Below, in pieces: positions 1 through 7,516 of a stretch of 64,000 nt of DNA. The notes beneath the pieces were generated by a model. It made no database searches and was not told the DNA's origin. It worked only from the letters and a program-made list of their open reading frames with translations. The DNA comes from Grimontia sedimenti (GTDB lineage: Bacteria > Pseudomonadota > Gammaproteobacteria > Enterobacterales > Vibrionaceae): positions 467,923-531,922 of the forward strand of contig NZ_JAALDL010000001.1 of assembly GCF_011045095.1 (NCBI RefSeq), read 5' to 3'. The position numbers and the translations under genes were made by a program. Numbering within the stretch: position 1 is the stretch's first letter; every line of letters begins with the position of its first letter.

Positions 1-779
1 TTAAGCCAGATGAAGCAACAGCAGAAACACTTTCTGTATTCAGCCAGAAGCTGGATGTGCTGAAAGATCAGGAAATTGCTCAGTCTTCCGAACTACTGTG
101 TTATGACCGTGTTCCGGGTCAACAGAAACATAAAGGTGCAGACGGCTGTGATGCGCAAACCAATCTGCACGGCTCTCAAGTCGCTGACCTCGTTGCTCAA
201 GCCTTCCTTGCAGAAACAAAGCGCGCTGACGTTGCTATCCAAAACGGTGGTGGTGCGCGTGCAAACATCACCCAAGGTGCATTTACGGTAGCTGGCGCGA
301 CCAAAGTACTTCCGTTCAATAACACCATGGTTAACCTGACCATGACGGGTGCTCAGGTGAAGAAAGTCATCAACGAAGCTGTTGATAAAGCTTACCTGGA
401 ATATGTGGACAACAGTGCTGAAGGTTCAGACGGCGCTTACCCGTACTCTGCGGGTATCCGTTACGATGTTGATTTCAACAAACCTGCCGGTCAGCGTGTT
501 CACAACTTCGAAGTGAAGGCAAAAGGCGATGGCACTTGGTCTAAGCTGGCTGACGACCGTGAGCTTGTTGTCGTTACCAACAACTACATTGCAGGTGGTA
601 AAGACGGCTACCTGACCTTTGGTGAAATTTCCGGTGATAAATCGAAGTATGAAGATACGTTGAAGCTCTATACGGAAACCTTCATCGATTACGTTCGTGG
701 TTTGACGGAAAGTGGCCAAAAAATTCAGCCAGTTTCTGAAGAAGATCGCAGCACCCAGACGTTTACGCCAAAACGTTAA
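1..779 (+). CDS. 5'-nucleotidase / NAD-nucleotidase family, C-terminal part
   Basis: The gene enters from the left edge; the reading frame is open from base 3, so the start is outside the window. What is visible is the C-terminal substrate-binding domain of the periplasmic 5'-nucleotidase family (UshA/NadN type): an NGGGARANI stretch, LPFNN, and a late NNYIAGGKDGYLTFG segment that stacks on the nucleotide base in this family. Family members release phosphate and nucleosides from extracellular nucleotides, NAD or UDP-sugars in the periplasm. The end of the protein (YTETFIDYV) reminds me more of NadN than of UshA, but the catalytic metallophosphatase domain is not in view, so the substrate cannot be assigned. 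A strong hairpin follows the stop codon. Confidence 0.85.
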   Translation, partial: KPDEATAETLSVFSQKLDVLKDQEIAQSSELLCYDRVPGQQKHKGADGCDAQTNLHGSQVADLVAQAFLAETKRADVAIQNGGGARANITQGAFTVAGATKVLPFNNTMVNLTMTGAQVKKVINEAVDKAYLEYVDNSAEGSDGAYPYSAGIRYDVDFNKPAGQRVHNFEVKAKGDGTWSKLADDRELVVVTNNYIAGGKDGYLTFGEISGDKSKYEDTLKLYTETFIDYVRGLTESGQKIQPVSEEDRSTQTFTPKR

Positions 780-800
780 TGACGCAGAAAGCAAAACTAA

Positions 801-830
801 AAGAGGCCAAGTGAATCACTTGGCCTCTTT
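801..830. terminator. bidirectional rho-independent terminator
   Basis: A perfect 13-bp stem (801-813 with 817-829) with a 3-base loop sits between the convergent 5'-nucleotidase and ppiC genes. It is preceded by A-rich and followed by T-rich sequence, so it can serve both strands. Confidence 0.85.
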
Positions 831-873
831 CTATGTTCTAAAGAGCCGAAATTTTAAAAGCAAAGTGCTCTTT

Positions 874-1152
874 TCAGGTCCGGTACAGAACCTTCACCAC
901 GTGCCAGCCGAAGCGGGTTTTAACAATGTGCGGCGTCAGCACTTCAGCGTTAAAGCACACTTTGTCGAACTGAGGCACCATTTGACCGCGCTTGAACTCC
1001 CCCAAGTCGCCGCCCTTTTTGCCTGACGGACAGGTGGAGTATTTCTTTGCCAGCGTCTGAAATTTTGCGCCTTTTTTTAATTGACTAACAATATCTTCCG
1101 CCTGGTTCTGGTGCTTCACCAGAATATGGAGTGCGTGTGCTGTGCTGGCCAT
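874..1152 (-). CDS. ppiC: parvulin-type peptidyl-prolyl cis-trans isomerase
   Basis: A 92-residue single-domain parvulin with no signal peptide, the size of E. coli PpiC (93 residues). It catalyses cis-trans isomerisation of prolyl bonds in the cytoplasm. Recognisable elements are HALHILV at residues 6-12 (the first active-site histidine strand), [16 protein letters not shown] in the middle (the cysteine/serine and glycine-rich loop) and the closing FGWHVVKV with the second conserved histidine. The gene stands alone: it is convergent with the 5'-nucleotidase, and about 70 bp separate it from the dCMP deaminase-like gene upstream on the same strand. Confidence 0.93.
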   Translation of the reverse strand: MASTAHALHILVKHQNQAEDIVSQLKKGAKFQTLAKKYSTCPSGKKGGDLGEFKRGQMVPQFDKVCFNAEVLTPHIVKTRFGWHVVKVLYRT

Positions 1153-1223
1153 GCATGTGCCCTTTTACTGCCGTTCTTTCATTGGCCGCGGATTATATCT
1201 CCGAGACCGCTACCATTCCAGAT

Positions 1224-1682
1224 TTAGTTCGCTGTAGTATTTTTCAGTGCATCCAGTGGCAACCAAGTGACTTTCACACCCGCTTGTTCAAACATATCTG
1301 CGCTAACTTTAATTTTTTCGCCCCAACGTGAAAGGAAATCTTCCGTTTGTTCAGGGCAGTGAACCTGCGTAATGCCGGTCTGGATGATCTTCGCAGCACA
1401 GTTTGGACAAGGGAAATGCGTTACCCAAATTTCGCAGTCAGCCAAATCCCGCTTTGCAAAGAGAATGGCATTTTCTTCTGCGTGAAGTGTTTTAAGAAGC
1501 TTCATTTCACGATCGTCAGTATCTGCACTATCAGAAATGCCATGCGGATAACCATTGAATCCGACAGAGACAATACGATTGCCTTTTGTTATGACAGCAC
1601 CAACCTGTGTTGAGGGATCTTTACTCCAAGAGCCAACCAGCTCTGCCATTTGATAGAAACGTACAGCCCACTTCGAGATCAT
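1224..1682 (-). CDS. dCMP deaminase-family protein
   Basis: A 152-residue zinc-dependent deaminase of the cytidine/deoxycytidylate family (ComEB/dCMP deaminase type). The zinc site is complete: HAEENA near residue 67 supplies the histidine and catalytic glutamate, and PCPNCA near residue 92 supplies the two cysteines. The N-terminal SKDPSTQVGAV and FNGYPHG motifs are also typical. dCMP deaminases convert dCMP to dUMP for thymidylate synthesis; many gammaproteobacteria instead deaminate dCTP, so this gene would give an alternative route. The exact substrate (dCMP or another deoxynucleotide) is inferred from the family only. Confidence 0.85.
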   Translation of the reverse strand: MISKWAVRFYQMAELVGSWSKDPSTQVGAVITKGNRIVSVGFNGYPHGISDSADTDDREMKLLKTLHAEENAILFAKRDLADCEIWVTHFPCPNCAAKIIQTGITQVHCPEQTEDFLSRWGEKIKVSADMFEQAGVKVTWLPLDALKNTTAN

Positions 1683-1744
1683 TGCCTTTCCAATAAGTTA
1701 CCCATTCACAATGTCGCTATTTTGCTTAATCCATGAGCTCAGCT

Positions 1745-1773
1745 CAACAAAAAAGCGGCCTTAGGGCCGCTTT
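1745..1773 (-). terminator. terminator of nhaD
   Basis: On the minus strand a 9-bp GC-rich stem (1765-1773 with 1752-1760) with a 4-base loop is followed by a run of seven T, ending the nhaD transcript. Confidence 0.85.
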
Positions 1774-1795
1774 CATGATGAAATGCTGAAAATCG

Positions 1796-3220
1796 TTAAA
1801 ATAGCGACTCATTAAGCACTAGATGGCACATTATAGATGCTGCATAACCCAGCATAATCACTGGGCTCCACTTCAAATGGCCAAAGAAAGTGTACTTGCC
1901 TCGAGCCTGTCCCATCAAAGCAACGCCAGCTGCTGATCCTAAGGACAACAGGCTACCGCCCACACCGGCAGTTAGTGTCACCAACAACCAGTTACCCATG
2001 GACATATCCGGCTGCATCGTTAGTACAGCAAACATCACCGGGATGTTATCAACAATCGCCGATAGTATACCGACAATAATATTCGCCCAAACGGGATCCC
2101 ACTGTAGGTACATGACATTGGAAATCGTCGCCAAGTATCCAATCAGACTCAAACCACCTACGCACATTACAACACCATAGAAGAACAGCAACGTGTCCCA
2201 CTCTGCATGTGAAACCCGGCGGAAAACGTCAAATGGGATGACTGAACCCAATCGTTTCAGAGCCGCTTCGTCTTGCTTAGCCTGTGCAACAGCGCGTTTT
2301 CTCGCCAATGAACGTGGCAATGTCTTACGCAGATAGAAACCGAAGAATTGCAGGTAAGCCAAGCCCATCATCATGCCGATAACTGGCGGGAAATGAACCA
2401 GACCATGGAACCCTACTGCTGTCACTATGGTAAAGAGGAACAGAACGACTATACGCTTCGCACCGCGTTTGATTTCGACATACTCATTCACCACGTCTGG
2501 TTTATCTTTCGGTATAAACAGAGACATGATGAATGCTGGTAATACGTAGTTGACCACAGAAGGAATGAAGAGCGCGCCGAATTCGGAGAAGCTGACTAAT
2601 CCCGCCTGCCAAACCATCAGCGTAGTAATATCACCAAACGGGCTGAAAGCCCCACCAGCATTCGCCGCAACGACAATGTTGACGCAGGCAAGATTGATAA
2701 ACCTTGGGTTATCACCACCAATCTTCAACACCACAGTACACATCAATAGTGCCGTGGTGAGGTTATCTGCAATCGGAGATATAAAGAAAGAAAGGATGCC
2801 GGTAATCCAGAAAAGCTGGCGAAGATCATAGCCTTTACCGACGATCCAGGCTTTCAGGCCATCAAACAACCGACGCTCTTCCATCGCAGAGATATATGTC
2901 ATGGCCACTAGTAGGAACAGCATTAACTCGGCGTATTCGAGTAAGTTGTGTTCAATCGCGCCTTGTGCCACCTCAATTTCACCGGCATTTGAATAAACAA
3001 AGCCAATCATCAGCCAAATAAGGCCTGCTGCCAGCAAGACTGGTTTGGATTTCCTTAAGTGAAGTTGCTCTTCGAGCATGACGAGGGTGTAAGCTGCCGC
3101 GAAAATGATGAGAGAAATATAGCCGACAGCCGATTGAGTTAAATCTAGGGGGTTACCACTACCTGTGGCGGCGAAAGCATTACCGGAGAACAGCAACACA
3201 AACGCTAATATACACTTCAT
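1796..3220 (-). CDS. nhaD: Na+/H+ antiporter NhaD
   Basis: A 474-residue polytopic inner-membrane protein of the NhaD branch of the ion transporter superfamily. It exports Na+ (and Li+) in exchange for protons and is a hallmark of marine and alkaliphilic gammaproteobacteria. An N-terminal signal-like segment (MKCILAFVLLFSGNAFA) is followed by about a dozen hydrophobic helices. Conserved pieces include the SPIADNLTTALLM helix, NAGGAFSPFGDITTLMVW and, late in the protein, SAIVDNIPVMFAVL; these hold the Asp/Asn residues of the transport path. The start has a good ribosome site (TTGGAGG, about 8 bases upstream). The gene is monocistronic with its own terminator and a long structured leader (see 3221-3335), suggesting control at the RNA level. 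Confidence 0.93.
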   Translation of the reverse strand: MKCILAFVLLFSGNAFAATGSGNPLDLTQSAVGYISLIIFAAAYTLVMLEEQLHLRKSKPVLLAAGLIWLMIGFVYSNAGEIEVAQGAIEHNLLEYAELMLFLLVAMTYISAMEERRLFDGLKAWIVGKGYDLRQLFWITGILSFFISPIADNLTTALLMCTVVLKIGGDNPRFINLACVNIVVAANAGGAFSPFGDITTLMVWQAGLVSFSEFGALFIPSVVNYVLPAFIMSLFIPKDKPDVVNEYVEIKRGAKRIVVLFLFTIVTAVGFHGLVHFPPVIGMMMGLAYLQFFGFYLRKTLPRSLARKRAVAQAKQDEAALKRLGSVIPFDVFRRVSHAEWDTLLFFYGVVMCVGGLSLIGYLATISNVMYLQWDPVWANIIVGILSAIVDNIPVMFAVLTMQPDMSMGNWLLVTLTAGVGGSLLSLGSAAGVALMGQARGKYTFFGHLKWSPVIMLGYAASIMCHLVLNESLF

Positions 3221-3335
3221 CCTGGTGCCTCCAAGCGAATTTAAATGAATTTCGCGAGGGGCACTGCCGGGCTACATGAGCTCGTTCAATACACTCACAG
3301 ACGCAACGCCCCTAAATCATGACTCCCTGATATAT
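3221..3335 (-). ncRNA. candidate structured 5' leader (possible cation riboswitch) of nhaD
   Basis: Directly upstream of nhaD the minus-strand RNA can form several nested elements. In transcript order they are: a small hairpin at 3331-3316 with a GGGAG-containing loop; a 6-bp stem AGGGGC/GCCCCT (3313-3308 with 3262-3257) enclosing a GTGAG/CTCAT hairpin and a CCCGG segment able to pair with the GGG of the first loop; and a GCGAA/TTCGC hairpin ending just before the TTGGAGG ribosome site. A further hairpin lies at 3369-3351. The layout (compact fold with possible pseudoknot, then a hairpin abutting the ribosome site) is riboswitch-like. Na+ and Li+ riboswitches upstream of nha-type antiporters are known, but I cannot confirm that this belongs to one of those families. 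Confidence 0.4.
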
Positions 3336-3971
3336 ATGAATTTATTGTTACCCTTAAGGTTATTAAGGGCCGGGAGCCTAATTGTCGCGCCACAATGATA
3401 GATCTTGTTACAGAATAATTCAGAGTAAATTGTTTACTTTTCAGGCATCACCCACAAACCTGATTTTTAAGGCGATAACTGGCGTTTCACTGTTGGTAAA
3501 TGAGAGCATGATCTGCCATTTCAAAACAAAAAAGTGCTAAAGCACTGTGTCACAGAATCTCCGTATTCCTCTTAAGCTCTTCGATTTACAATGTAAAAAA
3601 CCGAACGACGATTAACGCAGATCAAACTTTTTTACAAAAAGCACAGGCAACCACTGTAAAGCCATTGTGACATTTCATTCACTACTTTATAACTTATTAA
3701 TGAGATATGTTGCTAGTTTAGATAGCCATAAGCAGTTGATGAATAGGTGCGCACAATCTTTAAGCACCGTTTACTTGTCGATTAAATTCCTATTTTATTC
3801 ATGGGCTTAACAACAAATATGCAAATATGACCTCTGCAACCACTTAAACAGTCGTCTTAATCCACAACTTTAGTGCCTGATTTTGAATCAGATTTTGGAT
3901 ATAACAATGGATTAACACTGGCGGAAAGATTGGGTGTACCACTCAATCGCCATTTCATCACGGAGAATGAT
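3336..3971. other. intergenic region between nhaD and the ABC operon
   Basis: No convincing gene is seen here. A minus-strand hairpin with a 5-bp stem at 3533-3546, followed by six T, looks like a weak terminator or attenuator inside the putative nhaD leader. About 70-90 bp upstream of it on that strand lies TTGAT-N4-GTTAA (about 3615-3629), which resembles a degenerate FNR site, with TACATT downstream as a possible -10. An imperfect GTAAA-TTG-TTTAC palindrome lies at about 3426-3438. None of these is strong alone. The promoter for the plus-strand ABC operon must be in the right part of this region. Confidence 0.3.
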
Positions 3972-4940
3972 ATGAACGTGTCCAAACTACTTCTTTCGGC
4001 ATGCTGTGCCGCAACACTTTTATCTACCCCTTTCACAGCAATGGCCGACACAGCGAAAGTCGCCGTCTCTCAGATTGTTGAACACCCAGCACTTGATGCA
4101 ACCCGCCAAGGCCTGTTGGATGGCCTAAAAGCCAAAGGCTACGAAGAAGGTAAAAATCTAGAATTTGCTTACCAAACCGCACAGGGTAACCCTGCGATCG
4201 CTGTACAGATTGCCCGCCAATTTGTTGGTGAGAAGCCAGACGTGTTGGTCGGTATCGCGACTCCTTCTGCGCAAGCATTGGTTGCTGCAACTAAGTCTAT
4301 TCCTGTTGTATTCACCGCTGTTACCGATCCTGTGGGCGCGAAACTCATCAAGGACATGGAAAAGCCAAATGCTAACGTAACTGGCCTTTCAGACCTTTCA
4401 CCCGTTGCTCAACATGTGGCACTGGCAAAAGAGCTTCTTCCAAATATGACTTCTATCGGCGTGGTTTATAACCCAGGTGAAGCGAATGCAGTTGCATTGG
4501 TTGAGCTTCTGCGTGAAGCCGCCGATGCTCAAGGCCTGAAAGTAGTTGAAGGAACTGCGTTGAAGAGTGCTGACGTTCAGTCTGCCGCGCAAATTGTCGC
4601 ATCTCAGGCAGACGCTATCTACGCACCCACTGACAACACAGTAGCGAGTGCGATTGATGGTCTTGTTGGCGCAGCGAACCAAGCGAAGAAACCTGTTATT
4701 GGTGGTGCAACCTCATACATTCCTAACGGCGCTGTAGCAGCACTGGGCTTTGATTACTACCAAATCGGTGTTCAAACTGCTGACTATGTTGCTGCTCTAT
4801 TGAATGGCGAGCAAGTATCTGCACTGCCAGCAAAAGTGGCTGTAGGTTCTGACTTGGCGATTAACCTGAAAGCCGCGCAAAAACTGGGGCTGGAAGTGCC
4901 TCAAGCATTGCTGGATCGTGCAACAACAGTAGAAAAATAA
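3972..4940 (+). CDS. ABC transporter substrate-binding protein (PF04392-type)
   Basis: A 322-residue periplasmic binding protein. The start at 3972 is preferred over upstream frame-compatible codons: GGAG lies about 6 bases before the ATG, and the protein then begins with a clean signal peptide (MNVSKLLL... ending AMA before DTAK). The mature part starts KVAVSQIVEHPALD and contains GIATPSAQAL, PVVFTAVTDPVGAKL and GVVYNPGEANA, typical of the ABC_sub_bind family whose studied members (for example streptococcal TrpX) bind aromatic amino acids. It heads an operon with a permease 18 bp downstream and an ATPase overlapping the permease. The ligand is not determined by the sequence; an amino acid such as tryptophan or tyrosine is a guess from the family. 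Confidence 0.85.
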   Translation: MNVSKLLLSACCAATLLSTPFTAMADTAKVAVSQIVEHPALDATRQGLLDGLKAKGYEEGKNLEFAYQTAQGNPAIAVQIARQFVGEKPDVLVGIATPSAQALVAATKSIPVVFTAVTDPVGAKLIKDMEKPNANVTGLSDLSPVAQHVALAKELLPNMTSIGVVYNPGEANAVALVELLREAADAQGLKVVEGTALKSADVQSAAQIVASQADAIYAPTDNTVASAIDGLVGAANQAKKPVIGGATSYIPNGAVAALGFDYYQIGVQTADYVAALLNGEQVSALPAKVAVGSDLAINLKAAQKLGLEVPQALLDRATTVEK

Positions 4941-4958
4941 GAACGTCAGGAGCAGTAC

Positions 4959-5870
4959 ATGACCTCAATTGCCTTTTTTGGCACGCTGGAAGTAGGTCTG
5001 GTTTATGGCCTGGTCGCTCTGGGCGTATATCTGACATTCCGGGTTTTGGACTTTCCGGATCTGACTGTCGATGGCAGCTTCCCGATGGGAGCTGCTGTTG
5101 CAGCCACGCTTATCGTTTCAGGCGTTGATCCTTGGATTTCCACTTTTGCCGCTATCATCGCAAGTTCTATGACAGGCTTGATCACCGCATTTCTTACTGT
5201 GAAATGTGGCATTTTGAATCTGCTTGCCAGTATCCTGACGATGATCGCCGCGTTCTCTATCAACATCCGCATCATGGGACGCCCAAACATCGCCTTATTA
5301 GGCGTAGACACCATTCTTACACCGTTCGAAAACATGGGTATCGATCCTGTTTATGCCCGACCACTGGTGGTCTTTGTTCTGGTTGTTTTGAGTGCTTGGT
5401 TTGTCATTCGACTTCTCAATAGTGATTTTGGCTTGGGACTGAGGGCAACCGGTGTCAATGCTCGCATGGTAAAAGCACAAGGCGCGAGCACTGCGTTTTA
5501 TACCTATTTTGGTCTTGCCTTATCTAACGGCTTTGTTGGCTTTTCGGGTGCGCTTTTTGCCCAAACCAACAGCTTTGCTGATGTCACCTCAGGTGTCGGT
5601 ACCATCGTTGTCGGCCTCGCAGCCGTCATCCTCGGGCAAACCTTGCTGCCAGGACGAAAAGTCTGGGTGGCTGTGGTTGCCGTTATTCTTGGTTCGGTTC
5701 TCTACCGTTTGGCCGTCGCATTTGCACTTAGCTCCGGCATGTTCGGTTTGGAAGCTTCCGATCTGAACCTCGTCACCGCAGTGCTTGTGGCACTCGCTCT
5801 GGTCGCGCCAAAAGCCAAACAGCAGTATCAGAAGAACAAGAAGATGAAAGAAGCGGGAGCGGTGAAATGA
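4959..5870 (+). CDS. ABC transporter permease
   Basis: A 303-residue inner-membrane permease of the branched-chain-like (BPD_transp_2) type, with about eight to ten hydrophobic segments. FRVLDFPDLTVDGSFPMGAA near residues 27-46 and GLALSNGFVGFSGALFAQ near 185-202 are characteristic of permeases that partner PF04392 binding proteins. A basic tail (KAKQQYQKNKKMKEAG) faces the cytoplasm. It forms the channel through which the substrate of the preceding binding protein is imported. It lies 18 bp after the binding-protein gene and overlaps the ATPase gene by 4 bp (ATGA), so translation is probably coupled. Confidence 0.9.
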   Translation: MTSIAFFGTLEVGLVYGLVALGVYLTFRVLDFPDLTVDGSFPMGAAVAATLIVSGVDPWISTFAAIIASSMTGLITAFLTVKCGILNLLASILTMIAAFSINIRIMGRPNIALLGVDTILTPFENMGIDPVYARPLVVFVLVVLSAWFVIRLLNSDFGLGLRATGVNARMVKAQGASTAFYTYFGLALSNGFVGFSGALFAQTNSFADVTSGVGTIVVGLAAVILGQTLLPGRKVWVAVVAVILGSVLYRLAVAFALSSGMFGLEASDLNLVTAVLVALALVAPKAKQQYQKNKKMKEAGAVK

Positions 5871-6661
5871 TCGAGCTACAAGACATTCAAGTCACCTTCA
5901 ATCCTGGTACCGTGCTGGAAAACCGCGCTCTGCGCAGTGTCTCTCTCACGGTTCCAGAGAACCAGTTTCTTACTATCATTGGTTCAAATGGTGCGGGTAA
6001 ATCCACCCTTCTTGGTGCAGTTTCCGGTGAAACGCCTATGGTCGGCGGTCGTGTAATCATTGATGGTACTGATGTGACAAAGCAGCAGGTCCATCAACGC
6101 GCTGCCCTAGCCGCCCGTGTGTTCCAGGACCCGCTGGCCGGTACTTGTGCTTCTTTAACCATCGAAGAAAATCTGGCTTTGGCTTTTAAGCGCGGAAGTA
6201 TGCGTGGATGGAGCCTTGCCCTGTCCGGCAAACGCCGAGAAATCTTCAAAGAGCGCATTTCCATTCTGGGATTAGGACTGGAAGATCGTCTGAGCGACAG
6301 CATAGGCCTTCTTTCAGGTGGTCAACGCCAGGCTGTCAGTCTGGTGATGGCAACGTTGTCTGACAGTAAATTACTGTTATTGGATGAGCATACAGCGGCA
6401 CTTGATCCTCGTATGGCTGCCTTCGTTATCGATCTGACCAAGAAAGTCATCACAGAGTTTGGTTTGACTGCCCTCATGGTGACGCACTCGATGAAAGACG
6501 CGCTAGCCTGCGGTGATCGCACCGTGATGCTTCACCAAGGTGAAATTGTTCTGGATGTCGAAGGTGAAGAACGTGCCAACATGGGCGTTCCTCAGCTATT
6601 GGAAATGTTCAGTAAAGTTCGCGGCGAAGAACTTGCAGACGATAGTTTGCTTCTAAGCTAA
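5867..6661 (+). CDS. ABC transporter ATP-binding protein
   Basis: A 264-residue ATPase that energises the transporter encoded just upstream. Walker A is GSNGAGKST near residues 39-47, the signature LSGGQRQA lies near 149-156, and Walker B is LLLLDEHTAALDP near 168-180, with the H-loop MVTHSMKDAL after it. Note DEHTA in place of the more usual DEPTA, a variation that is common in this subfamily. The start ATG overlaps the stop codon of the permease (ATGA). A hairpin terminator follows within 30 bp, closing the three-gene operon. Confidence 0.92.
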   Translation: MIELQDIQVTFNPGTVLENRALRSVSLTVPENQFLTIIGSNGAGKSTLLGAVSGETPMVGGRVIIDGTDVTKQQVHQRAALAARVFQDPLAGTCASLTIEENLALAFKRGSMRGWSLALSGKRREIFKERISILGLGLEDRLSDSIGLLSGGQRQAVSLVMATLSDSKLLLLDEHTAALDPRMAAFVIDLTKKVITEFGLTALMVTHSMKDALACGDRTVMLHQGEIVLDVEGEERANMGVPQLLEMFSKVRGEELADDSLLLS

Positions 6662-6687
6662 CACTTGAAACCCGACCCTATCATATT

Positions 6688-6709
6688 GGGCAGTTTCGAC
6701 TGCCCTTTT
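6688..6709 (+). terminator. terminator of the ABC operon
   Basis: A 7-bp stem (6688-6694 with 6699-6705) with a stable TTCG tetraloop is followed by TTTTA. It ends the three-gene ABC operon. Confidence 0.9.
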
Positions 6710-6834
6710 ACTTTTAAAACGGAAGTATTGGTCATGGTTTCAAGCCTACGACACGTAAATTTGGTCGATTGGTGACATAGTCAATTGACTAGGGCCTGTT
6801 GACCTTTGATATAAAGAGAGAAAGGAAGGAAATG

Positions 6835-7455
6835 ATGGTAACTCTCGAGTTTCTAATAACTTCTTTAGTTGTTGTGCTAATTCCCGGAACCGGTGTGCTT
6901 TATACCGTTTCAACCGGATTGTTTCTTGGCTCTAGAGCAACCATCTGGGCATCTTTAGGCTGCACAGTGGGTATTGTTCCTTCCATGCTTGCCAGTATCA
7001 CCGGTCTTGCCATCATTCTACATACCAGTGCATTGGCTTTTCAGATCGTGAAATACGTTGGGGTGGCTTATCTGCTTTACCTTGCCTGGACTATGTGGCG
7101 TTCGAGCAGTGCTTTGTCGCTTAGCGAAGAAAAAGAGCCAATGAGCATGTTGGGTGTGGCGATTAAAGGTTGCCTGATGAACATTCTCAACCCGAAGCTG
7201 ACGATTTTCTTTATGGCATTCTTACCACAGTTTGTTCCCGCTCAAGCGGTGTCTCCAACCACCAACATGTTGGTATTGGGAAGCATCTTTATGGCGATGA
7301 CATTTGTGGTTTTTCTGATGTACGGCGCCCTCGCCGCTTTAGTTCGCGATTACATCATCAATTCAGAACGTTTAACGGTGGCGTTGCAAAGAGTATTCGC
7401 TGGCAGCTTTGCCGTTTTGGGGTTAAAGCTAGCATTTTCTGATAGAACCAACTGA
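6835..7455 (+). CDS. LysE/RhtB-family amino-acid exporter
   Basis: A small polytopic membrane protein of about 206 residues with six predicted helices, the usual size of RhtB/LysE exporters, which expel amino acids such as homoserine, threonine, leucine or lysine. The N-terminus VVVLIPGTGVLYTVSTGLFLGSRA corresponds to the family's conserved PGP...G region, and KFVGVAYLLYLAW-like (KYVGVAYLLYLAW) and NILNPKLTIFFMAFLPQF are diagnostic. Three in-frame starts exist (TTG 6799, ATG 6832, ATG 6835); an AAGGA lies 8 bases before 6835, so I choose it. The gene is monocistronic and convergent with viaA. Confidence 0.88.
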   Translation: MVTLEFLITSLVVVLIPGTGVLYTVSTGLFLGSRATIWASLGCTVGIVPSMLASITGLAIILHTSALAFQIVKYVGVAYLLYLAWTMWRSSSALSLSEEKEPMSMLGVAIKGCLMNILNPKLTIFFMAFLPQFVPAQAVSPTTNMLVLGSIFMAMTFVVFLMYGALAALVRDYIINSERLTVALQRVFAGSFAVLGLKLAFSDRTN

Positions 7456-7475
7456 TATCCAAAAGAATCAAAGGA

Positions 7476-7503
7476 GAAAGCCCCGGATTTCCAGGGCTTT
7501 CTT
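7476..7503. terminator. bidirectional terminator between lysE-type gene and viaA
   Basis: An 8-bp stem (7476-7483 with 7494-7501) separates the two convergent genes. T-rich sequence follows on the plus strand. Confidence 0.8.
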
Positions 7504-7516
7504 TATGTACTTTCGC

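Noticed and set aside
3873-3971. N-terminal extension of the ABC substrate-binding protein from a GTG at 3873
   Set aside because: The ATG at 3972 has a well-placed GGAG and starts a clean signal peptide; the upstream 33 codons look non-coding.
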